Below are positions 1-13,222 of a DNA stretch of 58,054 bases, piece after piece. The notes beneath the pieces were generated by a model. It was not told the origin of the DNA and searched no databases. It was given only the letters and a program-made list of their open reading frames with translations. Where the stretch lies: NCBI GenBank assembly GCA_029880325.1, contig JAOUOP010000018.1, positions 1 through 58,054 of the forward strand. The letters run 5' to 3'. The number at the start of each line of letters is the position of its first letter. Within the stretch, counting starts at the first letter, position 1. A program made the position numbers and the translations under genes. This stretch comes from Myxococcales bacterium (GTDB lineage Bacteria; Myxococcota_A; Polyangia; Polyangiales; JAFGIB01).

Positions 1-128
1 GGACCGCTACGGCGCCAGCTGCGGCGTCCGGCCCCCTTGAAATACACGGAGTATTCCGGCGCAGGCCGTCCTTGCATCTGGCATCGTATCGACCCCGATC
101 ATCGGCTCAGCACTTCCGCCGAGCACAT

Positions 129-180
129 CTAGTCACCTGTGTCGGTAGTTTTGCCCAAAACTACCGACACAGGTGACTAG
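129..180. repeat. Perfect 24-bp palindrome with a 4-nt centre
   Basis: Two perfectly complementary 24-nt arms (129-152 and 157-180) surround a central GCCC. The outer end of each arm is CTAG. It looks like two copies of one terminal inverted repeat joined head to head, or a minimal MITE. No T-tract follows, so it is not a typical intrinsic terminator. The last four bases are shared with the next element (177-346). The 128 bases before it hold no gene; a small dyad (AATAC, 5 nt, GTATT) lies near 41-57. Confidence 0.85.
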
Positions 181-346
181 GAGACTGGTGTCAAACGGCT
201 GCACGCGCCTCTCGGGCGGCGCAACCCCGCGCGAGCCAGTCGAGCCCGCTGCGAAAATAGCGGGTATTTCCTCGGTTCTCGCCCGGCCCGCACGGGGTCA
301 CGGCGCTCCGAGATCCACGCCCACCTGTTTGACACCAGTCTCCTAG
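177..346. mobile_element. MITE-like element with terminal inverted repeats
   Basis: Positions 177-196 and 327-346 are perfect 20-bp inverted repeats. They can be read as 16-bp terminal repeats (GAGACTGGTGTCAAAC, starting at 181) flanked on both sides by CTAG, which would be a 4-bp target duplication. The 130-bp interior encodes nothing recognisable. Size, repeat structure and flanking CTAG suggest a non-autonomous mobile element, but no transposase is nearby to confirm this. CTAG is itself palindromic, so the target duplication is only suggestive. Confidence 0.6.
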
Positions 347-457
347 AGCGGCGATTCAAAGCCGGTCGCCGCCCCAGAACACTGCACGCTTGACCAGTCA
401 TCAGAGCCCCTGGTAGTCCGTCGACGACCAGCAACATTCACGACAGGAGCACAGACC

Positions 458-934
458 ATGGGCACAGCGAGCAAGCCAGACCCGATTCCCGAAGACATCC
501 GTCAGGTGGTCGCACTCTTCGACGAGCGCGCCGACACCCTACGCTTCCCGGACGTCGATCGAGAGGTGCTGATGGCCGGCTGTGAAGGCGTCTGGCAGCG
601 GGCCACTGCTGTAGAACACCTGCGCGCCGAGCTGGAGACCGCGAAGGAAGCCCTCGAGCACGAACAGACGGCGCTGCGCGCCGCCGCAAAGCGCGCCCTC
701 GCCTACGCCAGCATCTACGCCGAAACCGACGAGGCCCTGAGTGCGCGAATCTCGAGCTTTGGACTGGCCCAAAAGCCAAATCCGGTCAATCGCCAGCGGC
801 GTGGCACACGCACTCCGAAACGGCCACAAACGGAGTCCGCCGCCGCCGAACAACTTCCCGGGCTGACCCGTGCCGACAGCACCATGATGCCCGACAGCGC
901 GCCGGAAATTGGTGATGGAGCATTGGAGGGTTGA
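458..934 (+). CDS. Hypothetical coiled-coil protein, 158 aa
   Basis: I do not recognise a named family. The ATG at 458 follows AGGAG at 445-449 with 8-nt spacing, a good ribosome binding site. The N-terminal ~50 residues are acidic (the phrase RFPDVDREVL stands out). Residues ~50-95 are Ala/Glu/Arg-rich with a heptad-like pattern, so probably a coiled coil. The tail is basic and then low-complexity. There is no signal peptide or membrane segment, so it is probably cytoplasmic. It lies beside the inverted-repeat elements at 129-346 and could be cargo of a mobile region, which is inference. Confidence 0.6.
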   Translation: MGTASKPDPIPEDIRQVVALFDERADTLRFPDVDREVLMAGCEGVWQRATAVEHLRAELETAKEALEHEQTALRAAAKRALAYASIYAETDEALSARISSFGLAQKPNPVNRQRRGTRTPKRPQTESAAAEQLPGLTRADSTMMPDSAPEIGDGALEG

Positions 935-1376
935 CATCTGGGCCTGCAGCGCCGTTTCACTGTGGGTGTAGAAACTGTAACTGAAGGGCTGCCAGGACGT
1001 TGTCTGTCACCTCTCGAGACACGTCGACTGCTCGAAGCCCTTCCAGGGCCGCAACCGCATCGCGCAGTTCCCGCAAGGGACCAATCCGCCGCCGCTGATG
1101 CCGACGGCGTAGAAGCGGCAGCCCCGCTTCGGCCCGCGCGCCTGCTGTCGGCGCAGACCGCTGCCAAGCCCGGGCCAAATCACCCCTCGGCTTGAGGCCG
1201 GTGTGGCACCCCGGTTCGCCCTCACGGCTACTGCCGCCGAGCAGTCGGCTTCTTCCCCGGTGACCGCCTGGCAACACCCCCCACACCGCGGCTCGCACCT
1301 GGCAAGGACCGCCCACAGCAAAGAGGCAGCTTCGAAAGCCTGCTGGAAATTGCTATTGAGGCCGTTGTCGGTCGGG
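935..1376. other. Gene-poor interval, no supported gene
   Basis: This 442-bp gap separates the hypothetical gene from the pseudouridine synthase. Several frames are open on both strands, but none has a recognisable motif, a sensible start with a ribosome binding site, or a non-random composition. I see no clear hairpin terminator or repeat. It could hold a decayed gene; nothing can be named. Confidence 0.4.
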
Positions 1377-2435
1377 TCAACCGGCCGCTTTGTCAGGGCG
1401 CGTCCTTTTCGCGGCAACACCAGACCGGCAAATTCGGTCGGTACGACCCGAGGGCGATCCGTCGTCCGCGCCCCGGCGCAAACGAGCGAGCAATGCCTGC
1501 AGGTCGCCAGGCAGCTCCGACTCGAAGCGCATCCGTTGGCCGCTGCCGGGATGCGCAAAGCCCAGGCAACGCGCGTGGAGCGCCTGACGCGCTGCCCGAA
1601 TGGCGGGCGGGCTGCTGCCGCTCGCGTACTGGCGCTCCCCGACCAGCGGATGTCCCGACAACTCACAATGCAGGCGAATTTGGTTACGTCGACCGGTCTG
1701 CAGCTGCACCTCGAGCACGGTGGCGCGCTTGCCGAAACGTTCGAGAACACGATAGCCCGCGCGCGCAACCACGGCGCCGTCCCGACCATCGCGTGCCAGC
1801 CGCTGCCGGTTGACGGTCGGATCCCAGCGCATGGCATGGGACCACTGGCCCGCGTTCTGCTGCACCAAACCCTGGACAACAACCCAGTAGAGACGAAGGG
1901 GGCTGTGCTCCCGGAACTGCCTCCCGAGCCGCTCGGCCGCAGTGGCGTTGCGGGCGATTACCACCAGGCCGCTCGTGTCCCGATCGAGACGATGCACGAT
2001 ATGGGCCTCTCCTCCCCGCGCGCGCAGCCACTCGTGAAGCAACGACCGCACGCTGGGCTGGCGACGCTGCTGTCGTGTCGCGGCATCGGTCAGCAGGCCG
2101 GCCGGCTTGTCCACGACGACCAGGTCCGCGTCTTCGTGCACCACCCGCAATCCGTGGTCCGAAAGGGTCCGACGCCCCCGCACTGCAGCGCGCGAGCTTC
2201 CGGGTCGGTTCCACTCGATCTCGACCTTGCTGCCCTCTTCGAGGAGCATCCCGCCTTGGCCTGCTGCCACAGGCCTGCCGTCGACGCTCACCTTGCCGCT
2301 GTCAATTGCCTGTCGCGCTCGGCTGCGGCTACCCACCGAGGAAAGCGATGACAGGAAGCGGTCCAGCCGCACGCCGCCGGCTCCGGCGAAAACCCGATGG
2401 GCCTCGGACATCGACACGGGCGAAGACCTGCTCAT
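1377..2435 (-). CDS. RluA-family pseudouridine synthase, 352 aa
   Basis: Isomerises specific uridines in rRNA or tRNA to pseudouridine in the cytoplasm. An S4-type RNA-binding region covers residues ~22-60 (VRLDRFLSS...). The catalytic RluA/RluD signature HRLDRDTSG is at residues 148-156 with the catalytic Asp at 151. VVDKPAGLL lies upstream (~107-115) and LQTGRRNQIRLH further on. Length is slightly above the ~300-330 aa usual for RluC/RluD because of an Arg-rich tail. ATG at 2435 is used; an in-frame ATG at 2411 (residue 9) is possible, and neither has a strong ribosome binding site. RluC and RluD cannot be told apart here. Confidence 0.9.
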   Translation of the reverse strand: MSRSSPVSMSEAHRVFAGAGGVRLDRFLSSLSSVGSRSRARQAIDSGKVSVDGRPVAAGQGGMLLEEGSKVEIEWNRPGSSRAAVRGRRTLSDHGLRVVHEDADLVVVDKPAGLLTDAATRQQRRQPSVRSLLHEWLRARGGEAHIVHRLDRDTSGLVVIARNATAAERLGRQFREHSPLRLYWVVVQGLVQQNAGQWSHAMRWDPTVNRQRLARDGRDGAVVARAGYRVLERFGKRATVLEVQLQTGRRNQIRLHCELSGHPLVGERQYASGSSPPAIRAARQALHARCLGFAHPGSGQRMRFESELPGDLQALLARLRRGADDGSPSGRTDRICRSGVAAKRTRPDKAAG

Positions 2436-2601
2436 ATCAATCGCGATGGCCGCCTGCCATATGCCCGATCGACGCGGGCGTCCAGCACTTCAATTGGAGC
2501 AATAGCACGACGGGACGTCGGATGTGATGGCCGGGTCCCCGTCCCCCGGCTCGAGACGCATGAGGCTCGACGGAAACACCTGAGGACCGCGCGCTTCACG
2601 C

Positions 2602-4068
2602 TCAGAGAACCAGTGGCGCCGGGTTCGGATTCGACAGCAGGTCGCCGTCGCCATCGCGCAGCATGGCGTCCACGTGGCAGGCGCACTCGCGGCCTTCCCA
2701 AATCGCCCAGACCACCAGCGATTGGCCGCGACGCAGATCGCCGCAGGCGAAGACGCCTTCGACGCTGGTGCGGTAGTCCTCGCCGGCCTTGACGGCACCA
2801 CGCTCGGTGAACTCCACACCCAGGTCGGTGAGCAGCGCGCCCTTCTCCGGGCCCAAAAAGCCCAGCGCCAAGAGCACGAGGTCGGCGCCCAGCTCGAATT
2901 GGCTACCCTCGATCTCTTCCATCCTGCGGCGGCCGTGCTCGTCGATGACCCAGCGCAGACGCACCGCATGGAGTTTGCTCACGTTGCCTTCGGCGTCGCC
3001 GCTAAAACGGACGGTGTTGATGCTGAAGTCGCGTTCGGCCCCCTCTTCGTGGGAGCTGGAGGTGCGCATGATCATGGGCCAGTAGGGCCAGGGCTGGTCC
3101 GTGGCACGCTCGTCCGGGGGACGCGGCATGAGTTCGAATTGGTGCACGCTGGCAGCGCCGTGGCGGTTGCTGGTGCCCACGCAGTCGGAGCCGGTGTCGC
3201 CGCCGCCCAGGACGATGACGCGTTTGTCCTTGGCGCTGATGGCGTCGGCAACCGCGTCGCCTTCGCAGATCTTGTTCTGGGGGCGCAAGAAATCCATGGC
3301 GAAGTGCACGCCCTTGAGCTCGCGGCCCGGCAGGGGCAGGTCGCGCGGCAGGGTAGCGCCACCGCTGAGAACGATGGCGTCGAAGTCGCGCTGAAGTTCG
3401 GCCGCGGTGACGTCGACGCCGACGTTGGTGCTGGGGCGGAAGGTGACGCCCTCGGCTTCCATTTGCTTGATGCGGGCGTCGATGAAGTGCTTTTCTAACT
3501 TGAAGTTAGGAATCCCGTAGCGCAGGAGGCCACCGATGCGGTCATCGCGTTCGAAGACGGTCGGGCTGTGGCCCGCACGGGCGAGCTGTTGGGCGCAGGC
3601 CATGCCGGCAGGCCCCGAACCGACGACGGCGATTTTCTTTCCGGTCTTTTGCTCGGCGACCTGGGGCTCGAGGTGGCCGTTTGCGAGCGCCCAGTCGGCG
3701 ATCTGGCGCTCGACCAACTTGATGTTGACCGGCTGGCGGTCGATGTTGAGGGTGCACGCTTCCTCGCAAGGCGCCGGGCAGATGCGACCGGTCATCTCGG
3801 GGAAGTTGTTGGTGGAGTGCAGGCGCTGGCCCGCCTGCTCCCAACGCTCGCGCCAGATGAAGTCGTTCCAGTCCGGGATCAGGTTTCCCAGCGGACAACC
3901 CGAGTGGCAGAAGGGAATGCCACAGTCCATGCAACGGGCGGCCTGATCGTTGAGCTTTTCGCTCTCGAAGGTGCCCTCGAATTCGTTCCAGTCCTTGAGC
4001 CGCTCGTCCACCGGACGGCGGGCGGGCTTTTCGCGGTGAAACTCCAGAAATCCTGTGATCTTTGCCAT
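2602..4068 (-). CDS. gltD: Glutamate synthase (NADPH) small subunit
   Basis: The beta subunit passes electrons from NADPH through FAD and Fe-S clusters to the large subunit for glutamate synthesis from glutamine and 2-oxoglutarate. The N-terminal Cys motifs for the two 4Fe-4S clusters are present (C46, C49, C54, C58; then C97, C101, C105). The FAD-binding [13 protein letters not shown] starts at ~148 and the NADPH-binding GGGDTGSDC lies at 288-296. The 488-aa length is normal for GltD. It lies 36 bp downstream of gltB on the same strand, so the two are very probably cotranscribed in the order lrp-like, gltB, gltD. Confidence 0.97.
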   Translation of the reverse strand: MAKITGFLEFHREKPARRPVDERLKDWNEFEGTFESEKLNDQAARCMDCGIPFCHSGCPLGNLIPDWNDFIWRERWEQAGQRLHSTNNFPEMTGRICPAPCEEACTLNIDRQPVNIKLVERQIADWALANGHLEPQVAEQKTGKKIAVVGSGPAGMACAQQLARAGHSPTVFERDDRIGGLLRYGIPNFKLEKHFIDARIKQMEAEGVTFRPSTNVGVDVTAAELQRDFDAIVLSGGATLPRDLPLPGRELKGVHFAMDFLRPQNKICEGDAVADAISAKDKRVIVLGGGDTGSDCVGTSNRHGAASVHQFELMPRPPDERATDQPWPYWPMIMRTSSSHEEGAERDFSINTVRFSGDAEGNVSKLHAVRLRWVIDEHGRRRMEEIEGSQFELGADLVLLALGFLGPEKGALLTDLGVEFTERGAVKAGEDYRTSVEGVFACGDLRRGQSLVVWAIWEGRECACHVDAMLRDGDGDLLSNPNPAPLVL

Positions 4069-4104
4069 CTGCGACTCCGCTTCGCTTGCGCCGTGCCCGC
4101 GGGC

Positions 4105-7100
4105 TTACATCCCGGTCGCCAGGGCCGACACCTCGGTGTCGTACTTTTGTTCATCGAGTACGCGGCGGTACTCGCGGGGGAAGACTTTGACGAACTTGGC
4201 GGCCGTGGCCTCCCAGGCGTCGAGCATGGCGCCGGCGACTGCGCTGCCGGTGTGTTCGCGGTGCAGGTGCAGCAGCTCCTTCAGGCGCATGGCGTCGACC
4301 GGCTCGAGCGCGACCAGGTCCACCATGCCGGGATTACAGCGTGTGCTGAAGTCGCCGTCAGCATCGAAGACGTAGGCAAGGCCCCCGCTCATGCCGGCAG
4401 CGAAGTTGCGACCGGTGCGGCCGAGCACGATTGCCAGCCCGCCGGTCATGTACTCACAGCCGTGGTCGCCGACACCTTCGACGACAGCGGTAGCGCCGCT
4501 ATTGCGCACGCAGAAGCGCTCGCCGACCTTGCCGTGCAAGAAGACTTGACCACCCGTTGCACCGTAAAGAACGACGTTGCCGGCGATGATCTGATCGCTG
4601 GGTACGAAATCGGAGCCCTTGGGCGGAGTCACGACGATGCGGCCGCCGCTCATGCCCTTGGCCAGGTAGTCGTTGGCGTCGCCTTCGATGCGCGTGGAAA
4701 GGCCCTTGGCCATGAAGGCGCCGAAGCTCTGGCCGGCTGAGCCGTGGAAGGTGAGCTCGATGGTCTCGGGCGGCAGGCCGTCGAGGCCGTGGCGACGCGA
4801 GATTTCGGCCGAGAGCATGGTGGTGGCCGTACGGTTGACGTTGCGGATGGGCAGCTCGAGCTGGACCTTTTCCTTGCGCTCGAGGGCCGGCGCGCAGCGC
4901 TCGATCAACTCGTTGTCAAGGGCTCCCGTCAGACCGTGGTCCTGGGCTTCGGTGCGACAGAGTACTTCACCCGGGCCGGGCTCGACGGGCATGTGCAGCA
5001 GCTTGCCGAGGTCGAGCCCCTTGGCCTTCCAGTGGTCGATGGCAGCCTCGGGCTCGAGTCGGTCGACGCGGCCGACCATCTCGGCAACGGTTCGGAAGCC
5101 GAGCTCGGCCATGATCTCGCGCAGCTCTTCGGCCAGGAAGAGCATCAGGTTGACCACGTGCTCGGGCTGACCCTTGAAGCGCTCGCGCAGAACCGGGTCC
5201 TGGGTGGCAACGCCCACAGGGCAGGTGTTGAGGTGGCAGACGCGCATCAAGATGCAACCGCTGGCCACCAGGGCCGAGGTGCCGAAGCCGAACTCTTCGG
5301 CGCCGAGCAGGGCGGCGATGGCGATGTCGCGGCCGGTCTTGACCTGACCGTCGGTCTCAACGCGGATGCGCGAGCGCAGACCGTTGAGCACCAGCGTCTG
5401 CTGGGTTTCGGCCAGGCCGATCTCCCAGGGCGTACCGGCGTGCTTGACCGAGGTCAGGGGCGAAGCGCCGGTGCCTCCCGAGTCGCCGCTGATGAGCACC
5501 AGGTCGGCCTTGGCCTTGGCCACTCCGGCAGCGACGGTGCCGACGCCGACTTCCGAGACCAACTTGACGCTGATGGCGGCCTGGTTGTTGGCGTTCTTCA
5601 GATCGTGGATTAGCTGGGCCAGATCCTCGATGGAGTAGATGTCGTGGTGGGGCGGTGGGCTGATGAGGCCGACGCCGGGCGTGGAATGACGCACCCGGGC
5701 GATGACCTTGTCGACCTTGTGACCGGGCAGCTGGCCGCCCTCGCCGGGCTTGGCGCCCTGGGCCATCTTGATCTGGATCTCGTCGCTGTTGACCAGATAG
5801 TGGCTGGTGACGCCGAAACGCCCGGAAGCGACCTGCTTGATGGAGCTGCGGCGCAAGTCGCCGTTTGCGTCGGGCACAAAGCGCGCGGGGTCCTCGCCGC
5901 CCTCGCCGGTATTGCTGCGGGCTCCGATGCGATTCATGGCGATGGCGATGTTCTCGTGGGCTTCCTTGGAGATGGAGCCGAAGGACATGGCGCCGGTCTT
6001 GAAGCGCTTGACGATCTCGCTGACGGGCTCGACCTGGTCGAGGGGAATGCTCTTGGCGGGCTTGAACTTCAAAAGCCCGCGCACGGTGCAGAGCTTGCCG
6101 CTGTAGTCGTTGACCGCTGCGGTGTAGCGCCTGAATAGCTGGTAGTTGGCCGAGCGTACCGCATGTTGCATCAGCCCGATGGTCTGGGGGTTGTACATGT
6201 GGTGCTCGCCGCGACGGCGCCACTGGTAGCTGCCACCCGGATCGGGCTCTGGGTCGAGCACGGCGGGCACATCCCAGGCCACATGATGGCGGACTGCAAC
6301 CTCGGCGGCGATCTCTTCGAGGCCTGCACCCTCGATGCGGGTGGCCGTGCGCGTGAAGTAGCGCTCGATGAGTTCACTGCTCAAGCCGACAGCTTCGAAG
6401 ATCTGGGCACCGCGGTAGCTCTGCAGGGTGGAGATGCCCATCTTGGACATGACCTTGCGGATGCCCTTGGCGCAGGCCTTGCGGTAATTTTCGATGGCCT
6501 GCTCGGGGTCGACGTTGCGCAGCAGACCCTGATCGTACTGGTCGTGCAGGGTCTCGAACGTGAGGTAGGGGTTGATGGCGGCGGCGCCATAGCCGAGCAG
6601 CAGGCAGAAGTGCTGGATCTCCCGGGGCTCGCCGGACTCGACCACCAGGCCGCAGCGGGTGCGCTTGCCTTGCCGGATCAGGTGATGGTGAACCGCGGAA
6701 GTGGCGAGCAGCGAGGGGATGGGGGCGCGCTCACGAGTATGGGCGCGGTCGCTGAGCACCAGGATGGTGCGACCCGCATCGACGGCAGCTTCGGCGGCCT
6801 GACACAGGGTTTCGAGCGCCTCGCGCAGGGCCTCACCGCGACCGGCGATGGCGAAGGTGGTGTCGAGGACCTCACTGCGCAGACCGCGGAAGTCCAGGGC
6901 GCCGATGGCGGCAAACTGCGCGTTGGTGAGGATGGGCTGCTCGAGCCACAGCTGGTGGCAGTGCTCGGGCGTCTCTTCGAAGAGGTTTTGCTCGGCACCG
7001 ATGTTGGTCTTGACCGACATCACCAGGTCTTCGCGCAGCGGGTCGATGGGCGGGTTGGTGACCTGGGCGAATTGCTGCTTGAAGTAGTTGAACAACAACT

Positions 7101-8682
7101 GGGCGCGGTCGCTGAGCACGGCCAGGGGCGTGTCGTTGCCCATGGAGCCGATGGGCTCTTCGCCGTTGAGCGACATGGGGCGCACCAAGATGCGCACATC
7201 TTCACGGGTGAAGCCGTGGACCTTCTGGCGGCGCAGCAGCGTGTCGGCGTCGTAGTCGGGGGGACGGCGTGAGATGTCGGGCTCGGGCAGCTGCTCCAGG
7301 GTGAGCAGGTTTTCCTCGAGCCAACGGCCGTAGGGCTTGCGCGCGGCCATGCCCTCTTTGATCTCCTCGTCGGCCACGATGCGGCCCTCGGCGGTGTCGA
7401 CCAGGAACATGCGACCGGGCTCGAGGCGCGCCTTGAGCACGATCTTCTCGGGCGGCACTTCGAGCACGCCGACTTCGGATCCCATGATGACCACGTCGTC
7501 GCGGGTGACCACATAGCGCGAGGGGCGCAGGCCGTTCCTGTCGAGCACGGCGCCGACGACGCTGCCGTCCGTGAAGGCGATGGAGGCGGGACCGTCCCAG
7601 GGCTCCATCATGCAGGCGTGGTACTGGTAGAAGGCGCGCTTGCTGGCGCTCATGGACTCATGCTTCTGCCATGCCTCCGGGATCATCATCATCACGGCAT
7701 GGGGCAGGGAGCGGTCGGTGTGGGTCAAAAGCTCCAGGGCGTTGTCGAAGTTCTCGGAGTCGCTGCCGTCGTCGCCGATGATGGGCAGGAGCTTTTCGAT
7801 GTCGTCGCCGAACTTCTCGCTCTGGAACTGGCGCTCGCGGGCGCGCATCCAGTTGACGTTGCCGCGCAGGGTGTTGATCTCGCCGTTGTGGCAGATCATC
7901 CGGTAGGGATGGGCGCGCGACCAGCTGGGGAAGGTGTTGGTGCTGAAGCGCGAATGCACCAGGGCGATGGCGGACTCGAAGCTGGGGTCAGCCAGGTCCA
8001 GGTAGAACTCGGGGATCTGGTGGGCGATCAACAGGCCCTTGTAGACCACGGTGCGGCTGGAGAAGCTGCAGACATAAAACGCGCCGTTGTCGGAGAGGCC
8101 GCCGCGGAACGCGCGGTCTTCGATGCAGCGGCGCAGCACGAAGAGACGGCGCTCGAAGGCCTCAGCGTCCCCGCCGCTTTCATCATCGGCGGCCACGAAG
8201 ACCTGGCGAATGGCCGGGAGCGTCTCGCGGGCGACGTCGCCGCAGCCCATGGGGTCGACGGGCACTTCACGAAAGCCGAGCTTCTTCAGCCCCTGCTCCT
8301 CGATGGCCGCTTCGATCAGCGCCTCGACCTTGGCGCGGTGGTCGGCCTCCTGGGGCATGAAGAGCATGCCCACGGCGTAGCGCCCGGGCTCGGGCAGCTC
8401 GAAGCCCAGGTCAGAGCAGGCCTTGGACAGAAAGCGGTGCGGGACCTGCACCAGGAGCCCGGCGCCGTCGCCGGTGCGCGGGTCGCTGCCGGTGGCGCCG
8501 CGGTGGGTCAGGTTCTCGAGCACCGTGACGGCACTACGGACGATGTCGTGACTCTTGTGACCCTTGATGTGGGCGACGAAACCCATGCCGCAGGCGTCGT
8601 GTTCGTGCTCGCCGCGGTAGAGCCCCTCGCGCTCGGCCCGCTGGCGTTGCGTCAGTCGTTGCTCGTTGCTGGTTGCCTTCAT
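4105..8682 (-). CDS. gltB: Glutamate synthase large subunit
   Basis: The alpha subunit hydrolyses glutamine, channels the ammonia, and reductively aminates 2-oxoglutarate. At 1525 aa it is full length. The class II amidotransferase nucleophile is Cys31 in [14 protein letters not shown], so a 30-residue propeptide should be removed. The FMN/substrate region includes the [10 protein letters not shown] and [13 protein letters not shown] motifs. The 3Fe-4S cysteines are C1143, C1149 and C1154 ([15 protein letters not shown]). The C-terminal GXGXG beta-helix region follows. The ATG at 8682 has GAAGAGAG just upstream. An Lrp-type regulator gene ends 98 bp upstream, which fits Lrp control of gltBD as known in E. 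coli; here that is inference. Confidence 0.97.
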   Translation of the reverse strand: MKATSNEQRLTQRQRAEREGLYRGEHEHDACGMGFVAHIKGHKSHDIVRSAVTVLENLTHRGATGSDPRTGDGAGLLVQVPHRFLSKACSDLGFELPEPGRYAVGMLFMPQEADHRAKVEALIEAAIEEQGLKKLGFREVPVDPMGCGDVARETLPAIRQVFVAADDESGGDAEAFERRLFVLRRCIEDRAFRGGLSDNGAFYVCSFSSRTVVYKGLLIAHQIPEFYLDLADPSFESAIALVHSRFSTNTFPSWSRAHPYRMICHNGEINTLRGNVNWMRARERQFQSEKFGDDIEKLLPIIGDDGSDSENFDNALELLTHTDRSLPHAVMMMIPEAWQKHESMSASKRAFYQYHACMMEPWDGPASIAFTDGSVVGAVLDRNGLRPSRYVVTRDDVVIMGSEVGVLEVPPEKIVLKARLEPGRMFLVDTAEGRIVADEEIKEGMAARKPYGRWLEENLLTLEQLPEPDISRRPPDYDADTLLRRQKVHGFTREDVRILVRPMSLNGEEPIGSMGNDTPLAVLSDRAQLLFNYFKQQFAQVTNPPIDPLREDLVMSVKTNIGAEQNLFEETPEHCHQLWLEQPILTNAQFAAIGALDFRGLRSEVLDTTFAIAGRGEALREALETLCQAAEAAVDAGRTILVLSDRAHTRERAPIPSLLATSAVHHHLIRQGKRTRCGLVVESGEPREIQHFCLLLGYGAAAINPYLTFETLHDQYDQGLLRNVDPEQAIENYRKACAKGIRKVMSKMGISTLQSYRGAQIFEAVGLSSELIERYFTRTATRIEGAGLEEIAAEVAVRHHVAWDVPAVLDPEPDPGGSYQWRRRGEHHMYNPQTIGLMQHAVRSANYQLFRRYTAAVNDYSGKLCTVRGLLKFKPAKSIPLDQVEPVSEIVKRFKTGAMSFGSISKEAHENIAIAMNRIGARSNTGEGGEDPARFVPDANGDLRRSSIKQVASGRFGVTSHYLVNSDEIQIKMAQGAKPGEGGQLPGHKVDKVIARVRHSTPGVGLISPPPHHDIYSIEDLAQLIHDLKNANNQAAISVKLVSEVGVGTVAAGVAKAKADLVLISGDSGGTGASPLTSVKHAGTPWEIGLAETQQTLVLNGLRSRIRVETDGQVKTGRDIAIAALLGAEEFGFGTSALVASGCILMRVCHLNTCPVGVATQDPVLRERFKGQPEHVVNLMLFLAEELREIMAELGFRTVAEMVGRVDRLEPEAAIDHWKAKGLDLGKLLHMPVEPGPGEVLCRTEAQDHGLTGALDNELIERCAPALERKEKVQLELPIRNVNRTATTMLSAEISRRHGLDGLPPETIELTFHGSAGQSFGAFMAKGLSTRIEGDANDYLAKGMSGGRIVVTPPKGSDFVPSDQIIAGNVVLYGATGGQVFLHGKVGERFCVRNSGATAVVEGVGDHGCEYMTGGLAIVLGRTGRNFAAGMSGGLAYVFDADGDFSTRCNPGMVDLVALEPVDAMRLKELLHLHREHTGSAVAGAMLDAWEATAAKFVKVFPREYRRVLDEQKYDTEVSALATGM

Positions 8683-8780
8683 CGTCTCTCTTCGCTCCGC
8701 TCACTCTCTTGGCGTCGGCAGCTCCCGGGGGAAGCTCGCCATCGCTGCGACCCGGGCCCTGGCGGAACCCGATTCGGAGG

Positions 8781-9308
8781 TCAGGCCTCCGCAGGCGCCT
8801 GGCGCCCCGGCGCCGGGGTCGTCGAGGATTGCGCCTCGGCGACCGTCAATCCGGCTCGCTCCACCCGCGTCGACAGCACGACATTGGTCTCGGTGCGCTC
8901 GACCCCCTCGATTGAGCGGAGGCGGCTGATCAATGCCTCGAGCGACGCGGTGTTGCGCGTCTTTACTTTAAGTAGAAGCGTATGGCTACCGGTGACGTGG
9001 TGGCACTCGAGTACGTCGCCCAGATCCGGTAGCGCGCGCTCGACCCTGTCGATGCCACTGGGCAGCCGCACCATCACGCCGATGAAGGCGGTGACGTCCA
9101 TGCCCAGACGGCGGGCGTCGAGGCGCGCGTGGTAGCCGAGCACAAAGCCCTCACTCTCGAGCCGGCGCACGCGGTCGACCACCGACGGGGCGCTCAGGCC
9201 CACCTCGTCGCCGATCTTGCTGAGCGGAGTTTTGCAGTCGTCCTGCAAAATCGCCAAGATGCGGCGGTCGATGGCGTCCAGGCCGAGCTCGTCGCGTGTG
9301 CGCTTCAC
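8781..9308 (-). CDS. Lrp/AsnC-family transcriptional regulator
   Basis: A DNA-binding regulator that responds to amino acids. The N-terminal helix-turn-helix spans about residues 10-60 (LDAIDRRILAILQDD, then SKIGDEVGLSAPSVVDRVRRLE). The C-terminal ligand-binding RAM domain follows, including a GDVLECHHVTGSHTLLLKV segment. Length 175 aa is slightly longer than the usual ~150-165 owing to a variable tail. The start is GTG at 9308. A promoter at 9315-9343 puts the probable +1 at or next to this GTG, so the mRNA may be leaderless. The gene lies upstream of gltB-gltD on the same strand and is the obvious candidate regulator of nitrogen assimilation here. Confidence 0.9.
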   Translation of the reverse strand: MKRTRDELGLDAIDRRILAILQDDCKTPLSKIGDEVGLSAPSVVDRVRRLESEGFVLGYHARLDARRLGMDVTAFIGVMVRLPSGIDRVERALPDLGDVLECHHVTGSHTLLLKVKTRNTASLEALISRLRSIEGVERTETNVVLSTRVERAGLTVAEAQSSTTPAPGRQAPAEA

Positions 9309-9314
9309 GCGCTT

Positions 9315-9343
9315 TTTCTAGGGCCGCGGGGGAATCCTGTCAA
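9315..9343 (-). promoter_or_regulatory. Sigma-70-type promoter of the lrp-like gene
   Basis: On the minus strand a perfect -35 TTGACA (9343-9338) is followed by exactly 17 nt and a -10-like TAGAAA (9320-9315). Only six bases then separate the -10 box from the GTG start at 9308, so transcription should begin at or within a base or two of the start codon. A partly symmetric A/T-rich stretch upstream (ATGAACATTCGGTAACA on the plus strand, ~9344-9360) could be an Lrp site. The latter is speculative. Confidence 0.6.
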
Positions 9344-9421
9344 ATGAACATTCGGTAACATCGGGCTGCGGCCTTATTTTCTTCGACAGGAACGGTGAAA
9401 GCCTGCGCAGGATCGGGGGTA

Positions 9422-10507
<1,086 letters not shown>

Positions 10508-10599
10508 GGCCGGCGGTCTACCCCAGCGGCGGGGTCGGGCCAAGGGCGGGCACGGCGCCGGCTTGCTTTCTGGGCCCCAATGAACATGTTACGCGGGCC

Positions 10600-12176
<1,577 letters not shown>

Positions 12177-12186
<10 letters not shown>

Positions 12187-13154
12187 GATTCCGAACGTTC
12201 TTCGAGCTTCTTGCGCAGCTTGCGCACCGTGCCGTGGAGCGGCCGGTGGCCCTCGCATAGAGGCTCCAGGGCCTCGATCAGCTCGGCCTCACGGGCAGTC
12301 ATGTCAGTGGCCTTGCGCAGGGCAGACATGAAGCGGCTGTTGTGCAGCCCCTGGGGCAAGAGCGGCACAAAGAGCTCGAAGGCCAGGTCGTAGGCCTGCT
12401 GCTGATAGACCTTCCAGGCCAGCGCCTGGCGAATCCGCGGTGTCACGTCGGTCAGCTCCTGTCGCACGTAGCGGCGCGCCTCGTCGCCGCGACCGATGAG
12501 GAGCAGGCATTCCACATAGCGCGGCAGCAGCTGCTCGGCCGGGCGTTCTTCGAGCTCGGCCAGCAGCTCCACCTCTTCGACCAGCTCCGTCGGCGACATC
12601 TCCTCGGCCATCAGGCGCTCGAGCTGCTGGCGCACCCAGGCATCGTCTTGCACCTGCTCGAGTCGCAGGCGGTAGAGCCGCACGGCCTCGCGCAGCTGGC
12701 CCTTGCGCTCGTGGACCCAGGCCAGATCGGTGACGGCCTCGGGGTGGCTCTCGGACAGGGGTTGCAAGATCGCCTCGGCCCGATCCAGCTGGCCGGCCTG
12801 GGTCAGCGCCTTGCCCAGCCAGCGTTGCGAACCGTGGCGCGGGGCGATGTGGGTGCTCTGCTCGAAGAGATCGATGGCCCGCCCATAGTCGCGCTGCTGA
12901 TAGGCCACCCGGGCGCACCAATAGAGGATGCGCGCCGAGGATGGGAAGGCCCGCGACAGCTGCTGGGCCAGGGCCTCGGCCTCGGACCACTGCTCGCTCC
13001 GAAAGCGCAGCTCCAGCTCCAGGCCCCGGGTCTCGGCCGACAGCGGGTCGCGCTCGCGCAGCTGGCCCAGCAGCTGCTGGGCGTCATCGAAGCGCTTTTC
13101 TCCGAGCGCCTGCATCAGCGCCCGCCTCAGGGTATTGGCCAGCCTGTCGGCCAC
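12177..13154 (-). CDS. TPR-repeat protein, 325 aa
   Basis: An all-helical protein with degenerate 34-residue tetratricopeptide repeats. Examples are AEALAQQLSRAFPSSARILYW, YGRAIDLFEQSTHIAPRHGS and AEAILQPLSESHPEAVTDL between residues ~60 and 165; the rest is also helical and charged. There is no signal peptide, so it probably acts in the cytoplasm as a scaffold. The start is GTG at 13154. It overlaps prfC tail to tail and is divergent from the large BREX-like ATPase gene (68-bp gap). A link with that ATPase is possible but unproven. Confidence 0.75.
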
Positions 13155-13222
13155 GGGCGCAGCCTACCCCCTAAACGCGCCGAGATCACCGCCCGGCGCA
13201 CCCGTGCTACCTTCCGCCCAGC

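Noticed and set aside
957..1316. Decayed transposase or small gene in the 935-1376 gap
   Set aside because: Frames are open on both strands but show no transposase motif, inverted-repeat ends or ribosome binding site.
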